Of a DNA stretch of 64,000 nucleotides, positions 1-10,227 are shown piece by piece (position 1 is the stretch's first letter; each line of letters opens with the position of its first letter). Under the pieces are notes generated by a model. It was not told the DNA's origin, did not search any database, and saw only the letters and a program-made list of their open reading frames with translations. Where the stretch lies: positions 310,001-374,000 of the forward strand of contig BSBM01001448.1 in NCBI GenBank assembly GCA_027924585.1. Reading direction: 5' to 3'. Position numbers and translations under genes: made by a program. The DNA comes from Larix kaempferi (taxonomy: Eukaryota; Streptophyta; Pinopsida; Pinales; Pinaceae).

Positions 1-704
1 TATAGAGAAGAGACTAGTGAAGAGAAGGGCTCCCAGCTGTGTGCGTGGAGTTTCCTGTAAAGATCTAAGGCTGCAGCTGTGTGCGCAGCATATTGTATAA
101 CTCTATGGTTTTCTGGTTAATATAGACTCCCGTGGACGTGGTTTTCCTTGAGGAGATGAGTTTCACATATATCTTCTTGTTATAATGTTTGCGTGAATGA
201 TAACTATTTAGAGTTCATTATCTGTGTATGCAAGACTCCTGTATTATCTTTGTGACTGTTTGAGCGAGTTGGAAAGGTCCCTTGATAGCTATAAGTGTTA
301 AGTACCGAAGAAGTAGTAACGCGCGGTCGCTGCTGCGAGAGAAGACTGCGTTACTGCGCTGGATGTGAAGGGCGAGGAAGTATTTAGCGCGTCGACGCAA
401 GGAATAGTTGCCTTCTGCGCTAGAGAGGAGAAACTGCGCAGTAGGCCTGCCGAGGAAGGAATCCGCGCAGCTGCGCCGAGCGGCCTGCGGGAAAGTCCGA
501 CCGCCGATATCTGAGGAACCATTCAAGGAAGAGCAATCTCCGCGTCACCCAGGTTAAGGAAACCTGATTCCTTAACCCCCCCATAGCCACTTCGGGTGAG
601 ACCTCGAGCTGCTGTGCAGCTCGTTGCCGAGAGGGCCAGTGCGCCAAGGGGTTTTGTTGCTGCGCTTCATTAAAACCCGGGTCTTCCCAAGAAAGCAGCC
701 AACA
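1..704 (+). mobile_element. L1: right part of a TGTTGG-type LTR
   Basis: This stretch aligns block by block with the right halves of the LTRs at 18999-20150 and 52026-about 53501. Shared blocks are the GCAGCTGTGTGCGCAG-like motif near the left edge, the hairpin at 552-577, the CTTCGGGTGA block, AGAGGGCCAGTG and GGGGTTTTGTTG. It ends CCAACA at 704, the inverse of the TGTTGG that starts related LTRs. At 705 the sequence switches to the middle of element A's LTR, so L1 most likely belongs to an element inserted in A's 5' LTR, with the rest outside the window. It is locally GC-rich. Short open frames here are not genes. Confidence 0.6.
552..577 (+). other. LTR hairpin, copy 1 (perfect 10-bp stem)
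   Basis: GGTTAAGGAA at 552-561 pairs perfectly with TTCCTTAACC at 568-577 around a six-base loop ACCTGA. The same structure, with different arm sequences, occurs at the matching place in two related LTRs (19992-20017 and 53327-53352). Confidence 0.7.
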
Positions 705-758
705 GTAGCTCTATGGTTGATCTCTCTGGCTTAGCAATATCTTCCCCGTTGCCCTGTA

Positions 759-884
759 TGCTTGATAAACCCACCTGTAGGTTGGCTTAGTATGTGGATG
801 CTTGATAAACCCAAATACAGGGTGGCTTAGCATGAGTATGTTTCATGGATTGCTTGATAAACCCATCTATAAGTTGGTTTAGCT
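759..884 (+). repeat. Three copies of a 34-nt stem motif in A's 5' LTR
   Basis: Units start at 759, 799 and 851. Each has TGCTTGATAAACCC on the left and a TTGG.TTAG-like right side. They match the three units at 8951, 8991 and 9043 of the 3' LTR. Pairing within the units here is partly decayed; the best-preserved A copy is 9043-9076. Confidence 0.75.
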
Positions 885-907
885 TTGGAAGTGGATTTTG
901 ACTATTA

Positions 908-2190
908 GAGAGCCTACCTAGCCCTCCTTAGTGGATACATAGCCCAGGTCGGGGGTGGTCTCTCAGCTGAAAGAGTATAGGATGGACAGACACCTAAGGT
1001 TGGGTGGAACGTTTCTCTCACTTGGCTAGTTGCTGGAGAAACTTCAAGATAAAGAGATAAGTATTTTTTGGAATGAATGATGTTATTTCATGTGTTATTG
1101 TTATGTTTTTTTGCTTAAGACTGTTGAATGGATGTTATATGAATGGGAATAATAGTTAGACCCTGTGTAAATTTGAGTGTAAGGCTAAGCATAGGTTGAA
1201 TACTTCATTCGGTTGCATGAGTTTAATGCATTACTAATTTACATGTCTTATATGTATGGTTAGCCTTAGTTTCATTTATTCTATGTGTTTGTTATGAGAT
1301 GCTTAAACTTGTATTGGACTTCTTACCCTTACTTAATCATGGGGATGGTTATATGGCCTGGGGTATTCCTAGAACGCTCTGTGGGACAGAGGAAAGATGG
1401 GTTATGGCAAGGGATAAGTAAAGACCTGTTAAGGGTTGGAATATACCTTAGAAGTTTAGACAGAACTTCAGAGAAGAAAATGAGGAGGTAAAAAACCTCA
1501 TATGACCAGGGGATTCTACCATTGGATAGAGCTATCCAAGAGCTTTCGAGAGCCTGCCTATCCCTACTTAGTGGATACATAGCCCAGCTTGGGGGTGGTT
1601 TCTTAGCTGAAAGACTATAGGCTAGATATAGACCTAAGGTTGGGTGGAACATTGCTCTCACTTAGCCAGTTGCTAGGGAAACTTCAAGATACAGAGATAC
1701 GTATTATGTGGAATAAATGATGTTATTTCATGTGTTATTATTATGTTGTTTTTCTTAATACTATTGAATGAATGTTATATGAATGAGAATAATAGTTAGA
1801 CCCTATGTAAGTCTGAGTGCAAGGCTGAGCACAGGTTGAATACTTCATTCGGTTGCATGATTTTAATGCATTGCTAATTTACATGTGTTAGATTTATGGT
1901 TATCCTTAGTTTCATTTATTCTATGTGTTTGTTATGAGATTCTTAACCTTGTAATGGAATGATTAGTCTTACTTAATCATGGGGATGGTTATGTGGCCTG
2001 GGGTATTCCTAGACCTCTCTTTGGGACAAAGGAAATATGGATTATGCCAGGGGATAAGTAGAGACTTGTTAAGGGTTGGAAGATACCTTAGAAGGTTAGA
2101 CCGAACTTCAGAGAATAAAATGAGGAGGTTATATACCTCATCTAAGCAGGGGATTATACCATTCGATAGAGCTCTCCAAGATATTTCCAA
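908..2190 (+). repeat. Tandem duplication of about 640 bp inside A's 5' LTR
   Basis: The block starting GAGAGCCTACCTAGCCC at 908 recurs as GAGAGCCTGCCTATCCC at 1548. The two units then run parallel, through the GGTTGGGTGGAAC block, the GGGGATGGTTAT block and the GAGGAGGT block. The 3' LTR has only one unit, so this duplication arose in the 5' LTR. The copies differ at many bases, so the event is old. Confidence 0.85.
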
Positions 2191-2300
2191 TGGTACTAAC
2201 CTTGCCTCATTTGGATTCCGAATGAGGAAGTTATGCCCCTTAGAATTTTGCATTAGTAAACTGCTGGAACAGAGAAGTTGGATGTCTGCAATTCTGGCTT

Positions 2301-2836
2301 TTGCAATGTAGATTGTGGATTGCGGAAGGGGAAGTATTCCGGAAGTTGAATTTAGATTTCTGCATTTTCGCACCCGCAATGTGGATTGCGGATTGTAGAA
2401 GGTCGTTTGGCAAAAAGTTAGATTTCATCATTTCCGCACCTGTAATGCGGATTGTGGAAGGTCATTTGGCGGAAAAGTTATATTTCCACATTTCCGCACC
2501 CACAATGCGAATTGTGGATTGCGGAAGGTCGTTTGGCACAAAAGTTAGATTTCCGCATTTCCTCACCCGCAATGCGGATTGCGGATTGCGGAAGGTCGTT
2601 TAGCAGAAAAGTTATATTTCCGCATTTCCGCACCCGCAATGTGGATTGCGGATTGCAGAAGGACGCAATTACGGATTATGGAAAGATGCAATGGAGATTG
2701 CGGAAGGACGCCATTGTGGATTGTGGAAAGATGCAATGTGGATTGTGGACTGTGGAAAGACGCAATGTGGACTGCGGATTACAGAAAGGCACAATTGCGG
2801 AATGTGGATTGCAAAGATGAGTTGCGGATCCGAGTC
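2301..2836 (+). repeat. Minisatellite of GGATTGCGG-type units in A's 5' LTR
   Basis: Repeats of 60-67 bp (phase points 2352, 2418, 2478, 2545 and 2612) combine a TTAGATTTCCGCATTTCCGC part with a run of short ATTGCGG-like units. From about 2650 only the short units continue, often as GAAAGA.GCAATG. The strand is strongly purine-biased. The apparent proteins rich in MRIADCGR-like repeats are a product of the repeat, not genes. Confidence 0.8.
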
Positions 2837-2943
2837 TAGTGCGGCTATGTGCAGTTTTGGAAGTAAAAGAAGAAGAAAAAAAGTAACGCTGGGTCTTCGG
2901 TGGCTTCAAAAGGCCACAAGGGAGGTCCAAGGATGTTACAGAG

Positions 2944-2955
2944 TGGTATTAGAAC
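2944..2955 (+). promoter_or_regulatory. Element A primer binding site, initiator tRNA-Met type
   Basis: TGGTATTAGAAC lies three bases after the LTR end and matches the plant initiator-Met site TGGTATCAGAGC with two changes. It would prime minus-strand DNA synthesis. Its position confirms 2940 as the LTR end. Confidence 0.8.
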
Positions 2956-3160
2956 TTCAGTTACAAAACTTGGGCTATTTGGAACGAAGTGTGAACTTCA
3001 GTTACAACACTGGGGCTGTTTGGGACGAAGTGTGAACTTCAGTTACAACACTGGGAATGTATGGGCCGAAGTATGAGCTTCAGTTACAACACTGGGACTT
3101 TATGGGCTGAAGTATGAGCTTCAGTTACAACACTAGGGATGTTAGGGCCGAACCGTGGAA
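2953..3160 (+). repeat. Five 41-bp tandem repeats just after A's PBS
   Basis: AACTTCAG/AGCTTCAG with following TTACAACACT starts at 2953, 2994, 3035, 3076 and 3117, a period of exactly 41. Each unit ends with a GGGNCGAAGTRTG-like part. The first unit overlaps the 3' edge of the PBS. Confidence 0.85.
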
Positions 3161-3305
3161 GAAATCACATGGAAGGAAATGCCCGTGGCCCTGTTTGAAC
3201 TAACAAAACTCTTTTTTTTAATGGTTAATGATTTAATGAGTAATTTCCAGATTGTATGGATGTTTCACATTCTATGTTGTCTAATAAACATTTATATCAT
3301 GCACA

Positions 3306-4620
3306 ATGAGTGCAGCAGGTAAAGTTGAAGTGCATAGCAAGGATGTGTGTTAGAAAGCAAGAATGGTGATCGATAATGATGCACAAAATCCCTACGAGCC
3401 GGAAGAGGACGTGTTGGGGGAGAACATATAGGAAGAGCATGTGGAAACAACATCTAATGGAAGAAGGGAGAGGGTGACTCCCCAATACTTGGTTGAGACC
3501 ATGGTAAGATTTAATGAGAGACTGATAAAGGCGCAATAATAGCAGCACCAGATCAATGCATCCATTCTGTAGAGCCTCACTGACATGAATCAAAAAGTAA
3601 ACATGGGGTCCAATCTAAGAAATATGGGTCGAGAAGAAAGGAATGTAGTTAGCCATTCTAGAGGTCGTTCTAGGCAGAGGACTCCAAGCCATAAAGGGGG
3701 TGACATCAAAAGAAGGCACAGGACATCCTCTTCGAGATCTCCTTCCAGCAGGTCAGAACACTCCAGAGACTCTCAAAGAAGTCCAAGATGCAGTTACAAT
3801 TGGACTGAGAGAAGAAGGAGGTTCAGAGGGATCCCACAAGGAGAATTCAGGAAAGTAAGAGCTCCTACTTTTGATGGAGAAATCTAGACAGGCCAGGAGG
3901 CAGAGGCATGGCTTCATGGAATGAAAAAGCATTTCAAAATGCATGATTATTCAGAAAGTGACAAGGCTATATTTTGCATTTAAAATCTAAATGGCAGAGC
4001 TTCCATTTGGTGGGAACATCTCATGAAGGTAAAGAGAACCAGTGAAAGGAGGACCAGCTGGGAGCGGTTTAAAATATACTTTAAGGAGAAATACCTATAA
4101 GTTAGGTATTATGACAACAATAAAAATGTGTTTAATGAACTCAGGTTGGGTAAACGTTCCATGGAAGAACATGTTCATAAATTCTTGGAACTGTTAAGGT
4201 ATGTAGACTACATCAAGGATGAAAGGGTGAAGATTCAGTGTTTCCTTGGAAGCCTACCACAGAACTACAAGGATAAGATTGAGTTTTTCCATACACCAAG
4301 TTTGGATGAATCCATTAGAATGGCCATGCTCTGTTCTGAGCATAATAAAGGGAAGGCGGATACTCAAACAACATGGAAAGGAAATCCCAATGGAGGATTT
4401 GAACCAAGGAGAAGTGGCTTCAAACCACCTTTCAAGAATCATTCCTGAAACATTCCACAGGGACAGCCAGCAGGAAGTAGGTTCAAACCAGTTGCAACAA
4501 CAGAGAACACATCAAAAGGACCAATTTAATGTTGGGGATGTGGAGACAACCACATGCTTAGAGAATGCCAAAATCGAAGAGGAAATCCGTGAATCTTGCA
4601 CAACTTGGGAGAAGCAACCA
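3306..4620 (+). pseudogene. Element A gag, decayed
   Basis: One frame beginning at ATG 3306 carries recognisable gag for about 440 codons with nine or ten stops and little frame disruption. Seen in order: an acidic N-terminus, a serine-arginine-rich stretch (about 3640-3790), a retrotransposon capsid domain with IWWEHLM and WERFKIYFKEKYL (about 3890-4100), the conserved LRLGKRSMEEHVHKFLELLRY-type part (4130-4200; 20 residues or fewer quoted elsewhere), then an intact zinc knuckle CWGCGDNHMLREC at 4530-4568 just after a stop. Family knowledge: capsid assembly and RNA packaging. The true start is uncertain; 3306 is the first in-frame ATG. Confidence 0.75.
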
Positions 4621-4639
4621 CAGTAGAAGATATGGACAG

Positions 4640-5128
4640 AGCCACACTTCAAATCTATGCAGCATTGGATGATCACCAGGCAAACCACCAATCAACAATG
4701 GTAGAAGTTGAAGATAAGATTGCTAATCAATCTATTTATGTTTTTAAATTTGTTCACTTGGTAAAGTGAAACATAGTAAGTCTTGGTTAGTTCAACTAGC
4801 CACTGGGACCAAGAGAAATGTGAGTGAAGTAGTGCTGGAATGTCCTGTAGAACTAAATGGAATTTCCACTAAGGTAAACTTGAATGTACCACCCTTAGGA
4901 TCTTATGATGCCCTAATAGGCATGGAATGGTTGGAGAAGCATAGAGCCAAGCTTGACTACTACAAGAAGGTACTTGAGTGTATTGATGATGAAGGAAGAC
5001 CAAGGTTGGTTAAAGGAGATCCGAAACAAGTTTCAGTAAGGAAGATTTCCACCTTACAGCTGAGAAAATTCTATAGAAAGGGATGTCAATTATATGTTGT
5101 GCATATATCAAACTCAACAGAAGATAAA
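4640..5128 (+). pseudogene. Element A protease region, catalytic motif lost
   Basis: Upstream the frame reads VEVEDKIANQSIYV, the usual lead into the D-S-G active site, but the next bases read FKFVHLVK, so the catalytic DSG is gone by a small deletion. The downstream half is clear: VNLNVPPLGSYDALIGMEWL is the typical end of a gypsy aspartic protease, followed by a linker rich in basic residues. Its frame differs from that of RT, which starts around 5128, so a frameshift separates them. Its role would have been maturation of Gag-Pol. Confidence 0.75.
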
Positions 5129-6520
5129 TGAAAAAGTTAGAAGACTTTCAGCTATTGCAGGAGTTCCAGGATATATTTCCAGATGAAGTGCCAGGACTAC
5201 CACCTAAGAGAGACATTGATTTCTCCATTAACCTTGTTCCAGGGGCAGCACGAAGCTCCAAATCCCCTTATAGAAAGAGCACACATGAACTGATAGAATT
5301 AAAGATGCAACTGCAAGAATTAATGGACAAAGAGTATATCAGACCTAGTGTATCTCCTTGGGGTGCACCTGTGTTGTTTGTTAAGAAGAAGGATGGAACC
5401 TTAAGGATATGTATAGATTACAGGTAGCTAAACAAGGTAACAATTAAGAACAAGTATCCATTTCCAAGAATTGATGACTTGTTTGACCAAATGAAGGAAT
5501 CTAAAGTGTTTTCCAAGATTGACTTTAGGTCTGGCTACCATCAAGTCAGGATAAGGGATGAAGACATTCACAAAACAACTTTCCGAACTAGATATGGACA
5601 CTATGAGTTCACTGTGGTGCCATTTGGCCTAGCCAATGCACCTGCTACTTTCATGTGTCTTATGAACAGTGTCTTCAACAAATACTTGGATAAGTTTGTG
5701 ATTGTATTCTTGGATGACATTTTGGTGTATTCAAAGAATGAAGAAGAGCATACCGAACATTTGAGAATGGTACTACAAGTCCTTAGAGAACACCCGTTGT
5801 ATGAAAAGATGAGCAAGTGTGAATTTTATCAAATGAAGGTGCAGTATTTGGGACATATCATTTCAGCAGAAGGTATTGCAGTAGACCCAGAGAATATTGA
5901 GGCCATAATTGATTGTCCTACTCCGAGAAATGTTGTAGATGTAAGATCATTTATGGGCCTTGCAGGGTACTACAGAAGATTCATTGAAAGTTTATCCAAG
6001 ATATATCACCCAATTACATCATTATAAAGGAAGGAAGTCAAATTTATGTGGTCTGAGAAGTGTGAAAGGAGTTTCCAGAGACTAAAAGAGTTACTTACCA
6101 GTGCCCATGTTTTAAATATTGCAGATCCAAATAAAGACTTTGTGGTATGCATAGATGCTTGCATGGAAGGATTGGGTGAAGTACTCATGCAAGAAGGATT
6201 TGTAATTGGCTATGAGTCAAGGAAGTTGAAGGATCATGAAAGGAACTATGCCACACATGACTTAGAGCTGGCAGCCATAGTGCATGCTCTCACGAAATGG
6301 AGGCATTATCGTTTGGGAAGAAGATTTGAACTCAAAACATACCACATGAGTTTAAAATATTTGTTTGACCAGACAAATCTAAATGCCAGGAAGACTAGAT
6401 GGATGGAATTTCTCCGTGAGTTTGATTTGGACATTAAGCATGTCAAAGGAAAGGAGAATAAGGTTGTTGATGCGCTCAACAAGAAATTTCATGTTTCCGC
6501 AATAAGCGTTTGTAAATCAC
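5128..6520 (+). pseudogene. Element A reverse transcriptase and RNase H, decayed
   Basis: One frame throughout. [18 protein letters not shown] near the start, [14 protein letters not shown], then CIDYR followed by TAG in place of the expected Q (CAG to TAG), [25 protein letters not shown], and the catalytic [10 protein letters not shown] near 5706-5735. A second stop at about 6025 lies between RT and RNase H. RNase H follows with VCIDACMEGLG, YATHDLELAAIVHAL and a C-terminal VKGKENKVVDAL. The active-site aspartates of RT are intact. It would copy element RNA into DNA in the cytoplasmic particle. Confidence 0.9.
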
Positions 6521-6689
6521 ATTTGAAAGCAAGGATCATTGAAGTTCAAGCTAGTGATGAAGTTTACCTACAAATCAAAGAGAAGTTGCAACAGACAATG
6601 TGGATAGCAAGTGTGCAAGATATCAGATTGGAGAGGATGATGTCCTTAGGTGCCAAGATGGCAAACTGTACGTTCCAAAATGTGCAGAA

Positions 6690-7400
6690 TTGAAGGAGCT
6701 TGTGTTGGGTGAAATACACCAAAATCCATATTTTGGTCACCCAAGGTATCAGAAAACTATAACCGCAGCAAAAAAACCATACTTTTGGCATGGGATGAAG
6801 AAGGACATAGGAGAGTATATTGCTAGATTTTAAAAGTTTCAACAGGTCAAGGTAGAGCATCAACATCCAGCAAGATTGTTGCAGCCATTGCCCATACCAG
6901 AGTGGAAATGGGAAGTGATTTCTATGGACTTTATAACAGGTTTTCCCATGAATGTGAAGAAACATGATTCCATTATGGTCATAGTGGACACGCTATCAAA
7001 AGTAGCTCACTTTATTCCAGTTAAGTCTACTCACAAGGCCAATGACATTGCAGATATATTTATGAGAGAGATATTCAGGTTGCATGGATTGGCTAAGGCA
7101 ATAGTTTCAGACAGGGACACAAAATTCACTTCCAATTTTTGGAAAGGGTTATTCCAAGAGTTGGGAATGAAGTTGAAGACATGGTAAGGATGTATGTGAT
7201 GGATAAGCCATCCAAGTGGGAGGACTACCTACAATTGGTAGAATTTGACTACAACAATGGGTACCAGGCATCGTCGAAGATGAGCCCTTTTGAATTTTTG
7301 TATGGTAGAGGATGTAGAACTTCAATAAATTGGGATAGCCCAGTGAACATGCTAGTGCTTGGACCAGAAATGATTGAAGAAATGGAACAATAGGTTGTTA
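6690..7400 (+). pseudogene. Element A integrase, with an internal deletion
   Basis: Frame changes at about 6690. The zinc-binding start is present as IHQNPYFGHPRYQKT, but the cysteine pair is lost where ARF-stop-KFQQVK stands. The catalytic core is readable: MDFITGFP with its first aspartate, IVDTLSKVAHFIPV, and IVSDRDTKFTSNFWKGLF with the second aspartate. The part that should follow, holding the third acidic residue, is missing: GMKLK runs directly into KTW/DMVRMYVMDKPSKW at about 7180. The end reads VEFDYNNGYQASSKMSPFEFLYG. It can no longer integrate DNA. Confidence 0.85.
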
Positions 7401-7897
7401 AGATCATGCAGAATTTGAAGGCATCTTAGGATGGGGCAGAAACGTTATGCAGATTTGAAGAGAGTGCACAAAGAATAGAAGATTGGGGATCATGTTTACT
7501 TGAGAGGAGACCAAGGAAGAGCTCCACGAAGTTGGGAGTTGTGCCAAGTTGGAACCCAGATATTGTGAACCATTTGAAGTCCTTGCTAGAATAAGACCAG
7601 TTGCATATAGGATTGCATTACCTAATAACATGAAATCTCATATTTTTTTCCATGTCTCTTTGCTTAATAAATATATACATGATCCTAATCACATCATTGA
7701 TTGGCATGTGATACAGGTGGAACCGGATGGAGAATTCCAACTGGAGCCTATATGCATCCTCGACAGGAAGGTTACCTTACTTCGGAGGTGAGCCATCAGA
7801 TAGGTAAAGGTGCAATGGAAGCACCTTTGTCCAGAGGAGGCAACCTAGGAGCTGGAGGATGCCATGAGATTGGCATTCCCGTTTTTGTTCAGTTTTG
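7400..7897 (+). pseudogene. Element A integrase C-terminus with chromodomain-like tail
   Basis: Several frames together give HVSLLNKYIHDPNHIIDW, IQVEPDGEFQLEP, ILDRKV, then, in another frame, KVQWKHLCPEEAT-like residues around 7808-7850. That order is typical of the C-terminal module of plant chromoviruses, thought to guide integration toward particular chromatin. At least two frameshifts lie in this stretch. The chromodomain call is from order and short motifs, so moderate. Confidence 0.6.
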
Positions 7898-7921
7898 AGA
7901 ACACCGAGGACGATGCTGTTC

Positions 7922-7936
7922 TAAGAGGGAGAGAGT
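7922..7936 (+). promoter_or_regulatory. Element A polypurine tract
   Basis: TAAGAGGGAGAGAGT directly precedes the 3' LTR start TGTCATACCC at 7937. It is the plus-strand primer site. The preceding GAACACCGAGGACGATG matches the element F copy near 63845, which supports the placement. Confidence 0.8.
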
Positions 7937-9042
7937 TGTCATACCCCTACCTTGCCTTAGTAATTATTGGCCTCAATATAAATATTATGTTTGTGCGATG
8001 TGTGTTGATCCTAGTACGGAGCTCATGGCCAAGGCCCCACTAGTAGATGTTTAAGTTTTTCTTTCATAGGCAAGTATTTGACAATGGGACTATGCATGTG
8101 ATATTAAGCCATGAAATTTTGTAATCAATGTAAATGTTTAATATTGCAATGAAATACCCAAAACTGGATAAGTGAGCCAACTAATGAGACGGGGGTGAAG
8201 GTATCCACTAGGGAGAGGTGAGGGGGTCATGGGATGGTGACCCGTCCTGCCACTTGGGCAGGAGTAACCGATTTGATTCCCTATATGAGTATGGATTCGG
8301 TTACAGGACGTGCAGAATGTAATCCTGCGGAGGATATTCGCAGGAGATAAAAACAACATGGAGATCAGAGTTGAGGGTTCCGACATTTGGCATTTTTGGT
8401 TCTACACTCAGTTCATTCATTCTGTCAGTTAGTTAGAGGATTCATTCTGTTCGAGAGAGACCCTAAGATGCAAAGAGAGACGAAGTAGTGAAGCTGAATG
8501 CCAAAGGAATCCCGCGCATATGGTTGATCTCTGAGTAGAAACCTGAAGACGAGCTGAGAGGGGATTACAGGGAATGAATAGCTTGAGGAAATTGTGTGAA
8601 GCCTAGAATTTTGTGAGCGGAAAGTCAAGTTGCGGGATAGAGTTTAGTCCACAACCCTGGAAGGAACCAACTTGTTTAAGTAGATGTAAAATATTGGGTT
8701 TAGAGTGGGAATGCTTGACAAAACTGGTGAAGACTAGGATCTCATAGAACTAGCAGTAGGACCTTCGTATGCCTACCCTGAATATCACTTGAAGGGAAGG
8801 GGACTTGAGAGACTATGTAGCAGTGAAGAGGGGATTTCTTCTGTTGGGTGAGGTGGATAATGTGGGTGCCTTATCTGTTGAGTGGTTGAGATGTCTATAG
8901 CTCCGTGGTTGAGCTCACTGGCTTAGCAATATCCTCCCTCTTGCCATGTATGCTTGATAAACCCACCTGTAGGTTGGCTTAGTATGTGGATGCTTGATAA
9001 ACCCAACTACAGGGTGGCTTAGCATGAGTATGTTTCTTGGAT

Positions 9043-9076
9043 TGCTTGATAAACCCAACTATAAGTTGGCTTAGCA
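9043..9076 (+). other. 34-nt two-stem LTR motif, element A copy
   Basis: Outer stem TGCT/AGCA, then TGATAAAC as left internal loop, inner stem CCAACT/AGTTGG closed by ATA, and CTT as right internal loop. The same 34-nt layout with different but paired arms is at 27810-27843, 36276-36309 and 62917-62950 (minus). Two less perfect units precede it at 8951 and 8991. Confidence 0.75.
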
Positions 9077-9133
9077 TTAAAAGTGTTATTGAATGTTAGA
9101 GAACCTTCCTATCCCTCCTTAGTGGATACATAT

Positions 9134-9195
9134 CCCAACTCGGGGGTGGTCTCTTAGTTGAAAGAGTATAGGCTAGACAGAGACCTAAGGTTGGG
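9134..9195 (+). other. Nested stems downstream in A's LTR
   Basis: CCCAAC (9134-9139) pairs with GTTGGG (9190-9195), and inside it GGTCTCT (9148-9154) pairs with AGAGACC (9179-9185). The GGTCTCT/AGAGACC pair is also present in the solo LTR near 36390-36430. It probably lies in transcribed R/U5. Confidence 0.55.
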
Positions 9196-9287
9196 TGGAA
9201 TGTTCCTCTCACTTAGCCAGTTGCTGGGGAAACTTCAAGATACAGAGATAAGTATTATGTGGAATGAATTATGTTATTTCATGTGTT

Positions 9288-9292
9288 ATTAT
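9288..9292. repeat. Target site duplication ATTAT of element B (left)
   Basis: ATTAT at 9288-9292 equals ATTAT at 16545-16549. Joining the flanks restores the GTGTTATTATTATGTTG seen uninterrupted near 1730 in A's 5' LTR, which proves where B inserted. Confidence 0.95.
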
Positions 9293-9864
9293 TGTTAATT
9301 TTTGAGCATTAATTCAATATACTCGAGGATCTTTACTAAGAGAATAGCATTTACAACATATCAAGAATAACAATGGATATCAATCACACCAAGCAATCAC
9401 ATGAGACAATAGACACACAGAGTTTCACTGGGGAAAACCATAAAGGTGAAAAACCCCAAAACTTCATCAGAGATAGAAAGAGCAATGAAACAACCCAAGT
9501 ACAAGAGATAGTCTTCTACTAGCAGCTACTCCTCCTCCTCAACTAGTGCGCCACTTTCCGAGTGATGTAGGAGTGAATAATGAGATGAAAAAATAGAGAT
9601 CTCCCGCTCTCTATTTATACTTGTTCTGATGTGCCTAATACACTAGCAGGGCCGAATTCTCTAGAAGAGTCTAATAACCCATGGTTACATTAATCTGGGC
9701 CGACACCACACTTGGTGGTCTAATAACCCATTACAGCAAGTTACGACACTTGCTACATTTGTCAATACAAATGACCACACTTCCGTATAGAGGAATAATA
9801 ACATCTCTATAGGAGTACAATATACAATGGTGAAGTACATTCCGAAGTTACATATACGTCAACA
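9293..9864 (-). mobile_element. Element B 3' LTR
   Basis: Starts TGTTAATTTTTGAGC and ends ACGTCAACA. It contains the minus-strand TATA box GTATAAATAG at 9611-9620, like the other LTR. Confidence 0.95.
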
Positions 9865-9877
9865 CTCCCTCTTAACT
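9865..9877 (-). promoter_or_regulatory. Element B polypurine tract
   Basis: On minus it reads AGTTAAGAGGGAG and abuts the 3' LTR. Confidence 0.75.
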
Positions 9878-10227
9878 AGGATGGTATCTCTTGACACAGA
9901 TTTGCTAGCACAAGTCTTCTTCTCTGGATCATCATCATTGAATCATCGTCCTCGAATCATCGTCATCGTCACTGCTGCTACTATCTCAATCAATATCCAA
10001 TCTTCTCGTCATAGGAAGTTCTACAGAGCCAATCCTTTTTCATACTGGATGTAGGCCCACCACCTGTAGGTCTTCATCATCACTAGCCATACTGTGGAAT
10101 CCTCAGGACTGAGTACGTGCATCAACAAAACCTCGAAAGAGCATCCCATGACTTATTACGAGCTTACTGCTCAACCTATCGGATCTCCCAGGATTTCTTA
10201 CATGTTGACTTTCACAAAACCTACTAA

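Larger units (their letters stand above)
705..2940 (+). mobile_element. Element A: 5' LTR, left part missing
   Basis: This matches the 3' LTR of the same element (7937-9292 plus 16550-17755), from the equivalent of about position 8897 onward. The first roughly 960 bases of the LTR are absent, and L1 occupies their place. The right end is GGATGTTACA at 2940, the same end as the 3' LTR at 17755, and the primer binding site follows three bases later. Unlike the 3' LTR it carries an internal duplication of about 640 bp. The LTR would supply promoter and polyadenylation signals; I cannot place a TATA box in this copy. Confidence 0.85.
7937..9292 (+). mobile_element. Element A: 3' LTR, left part
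   Basis: It starts TGTCATACCC after the PPT and continues to 9292, where B interrupts it. With 16550-17755 the LTR is about 2.56 kb. GAGCTCATGGCCAAGGCCCC near 8020 is a block shared with the solo LTRs and with F. A possible TATA-like AGATAAAAAC lies near 8346. The stem motif repeats (8951-9076) and the nested stems at 9134-9195 lie in its right half. Confidence 0.9.

Noticed and set aside
218-647. Three overlapping minus-strand frames of 75-102 codons
   Set aside because: They lie in LTR sequence shared with L2 and E, have no motif, and overlap each other in different frames.
2301-3035. Several frames rich in MRIADCGR-like repeats
   Set aside because: Produced by the GGATTGCGG minisatellite; every frame of such a repeat tends to stay open.
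9043-9076. Hammerhead ribozyme in the LTR (retrozyme-like)
   Set aside because: TGATAAAC resembles part of the CUGAUGA core, but the GAAA part and the third helix are absent.
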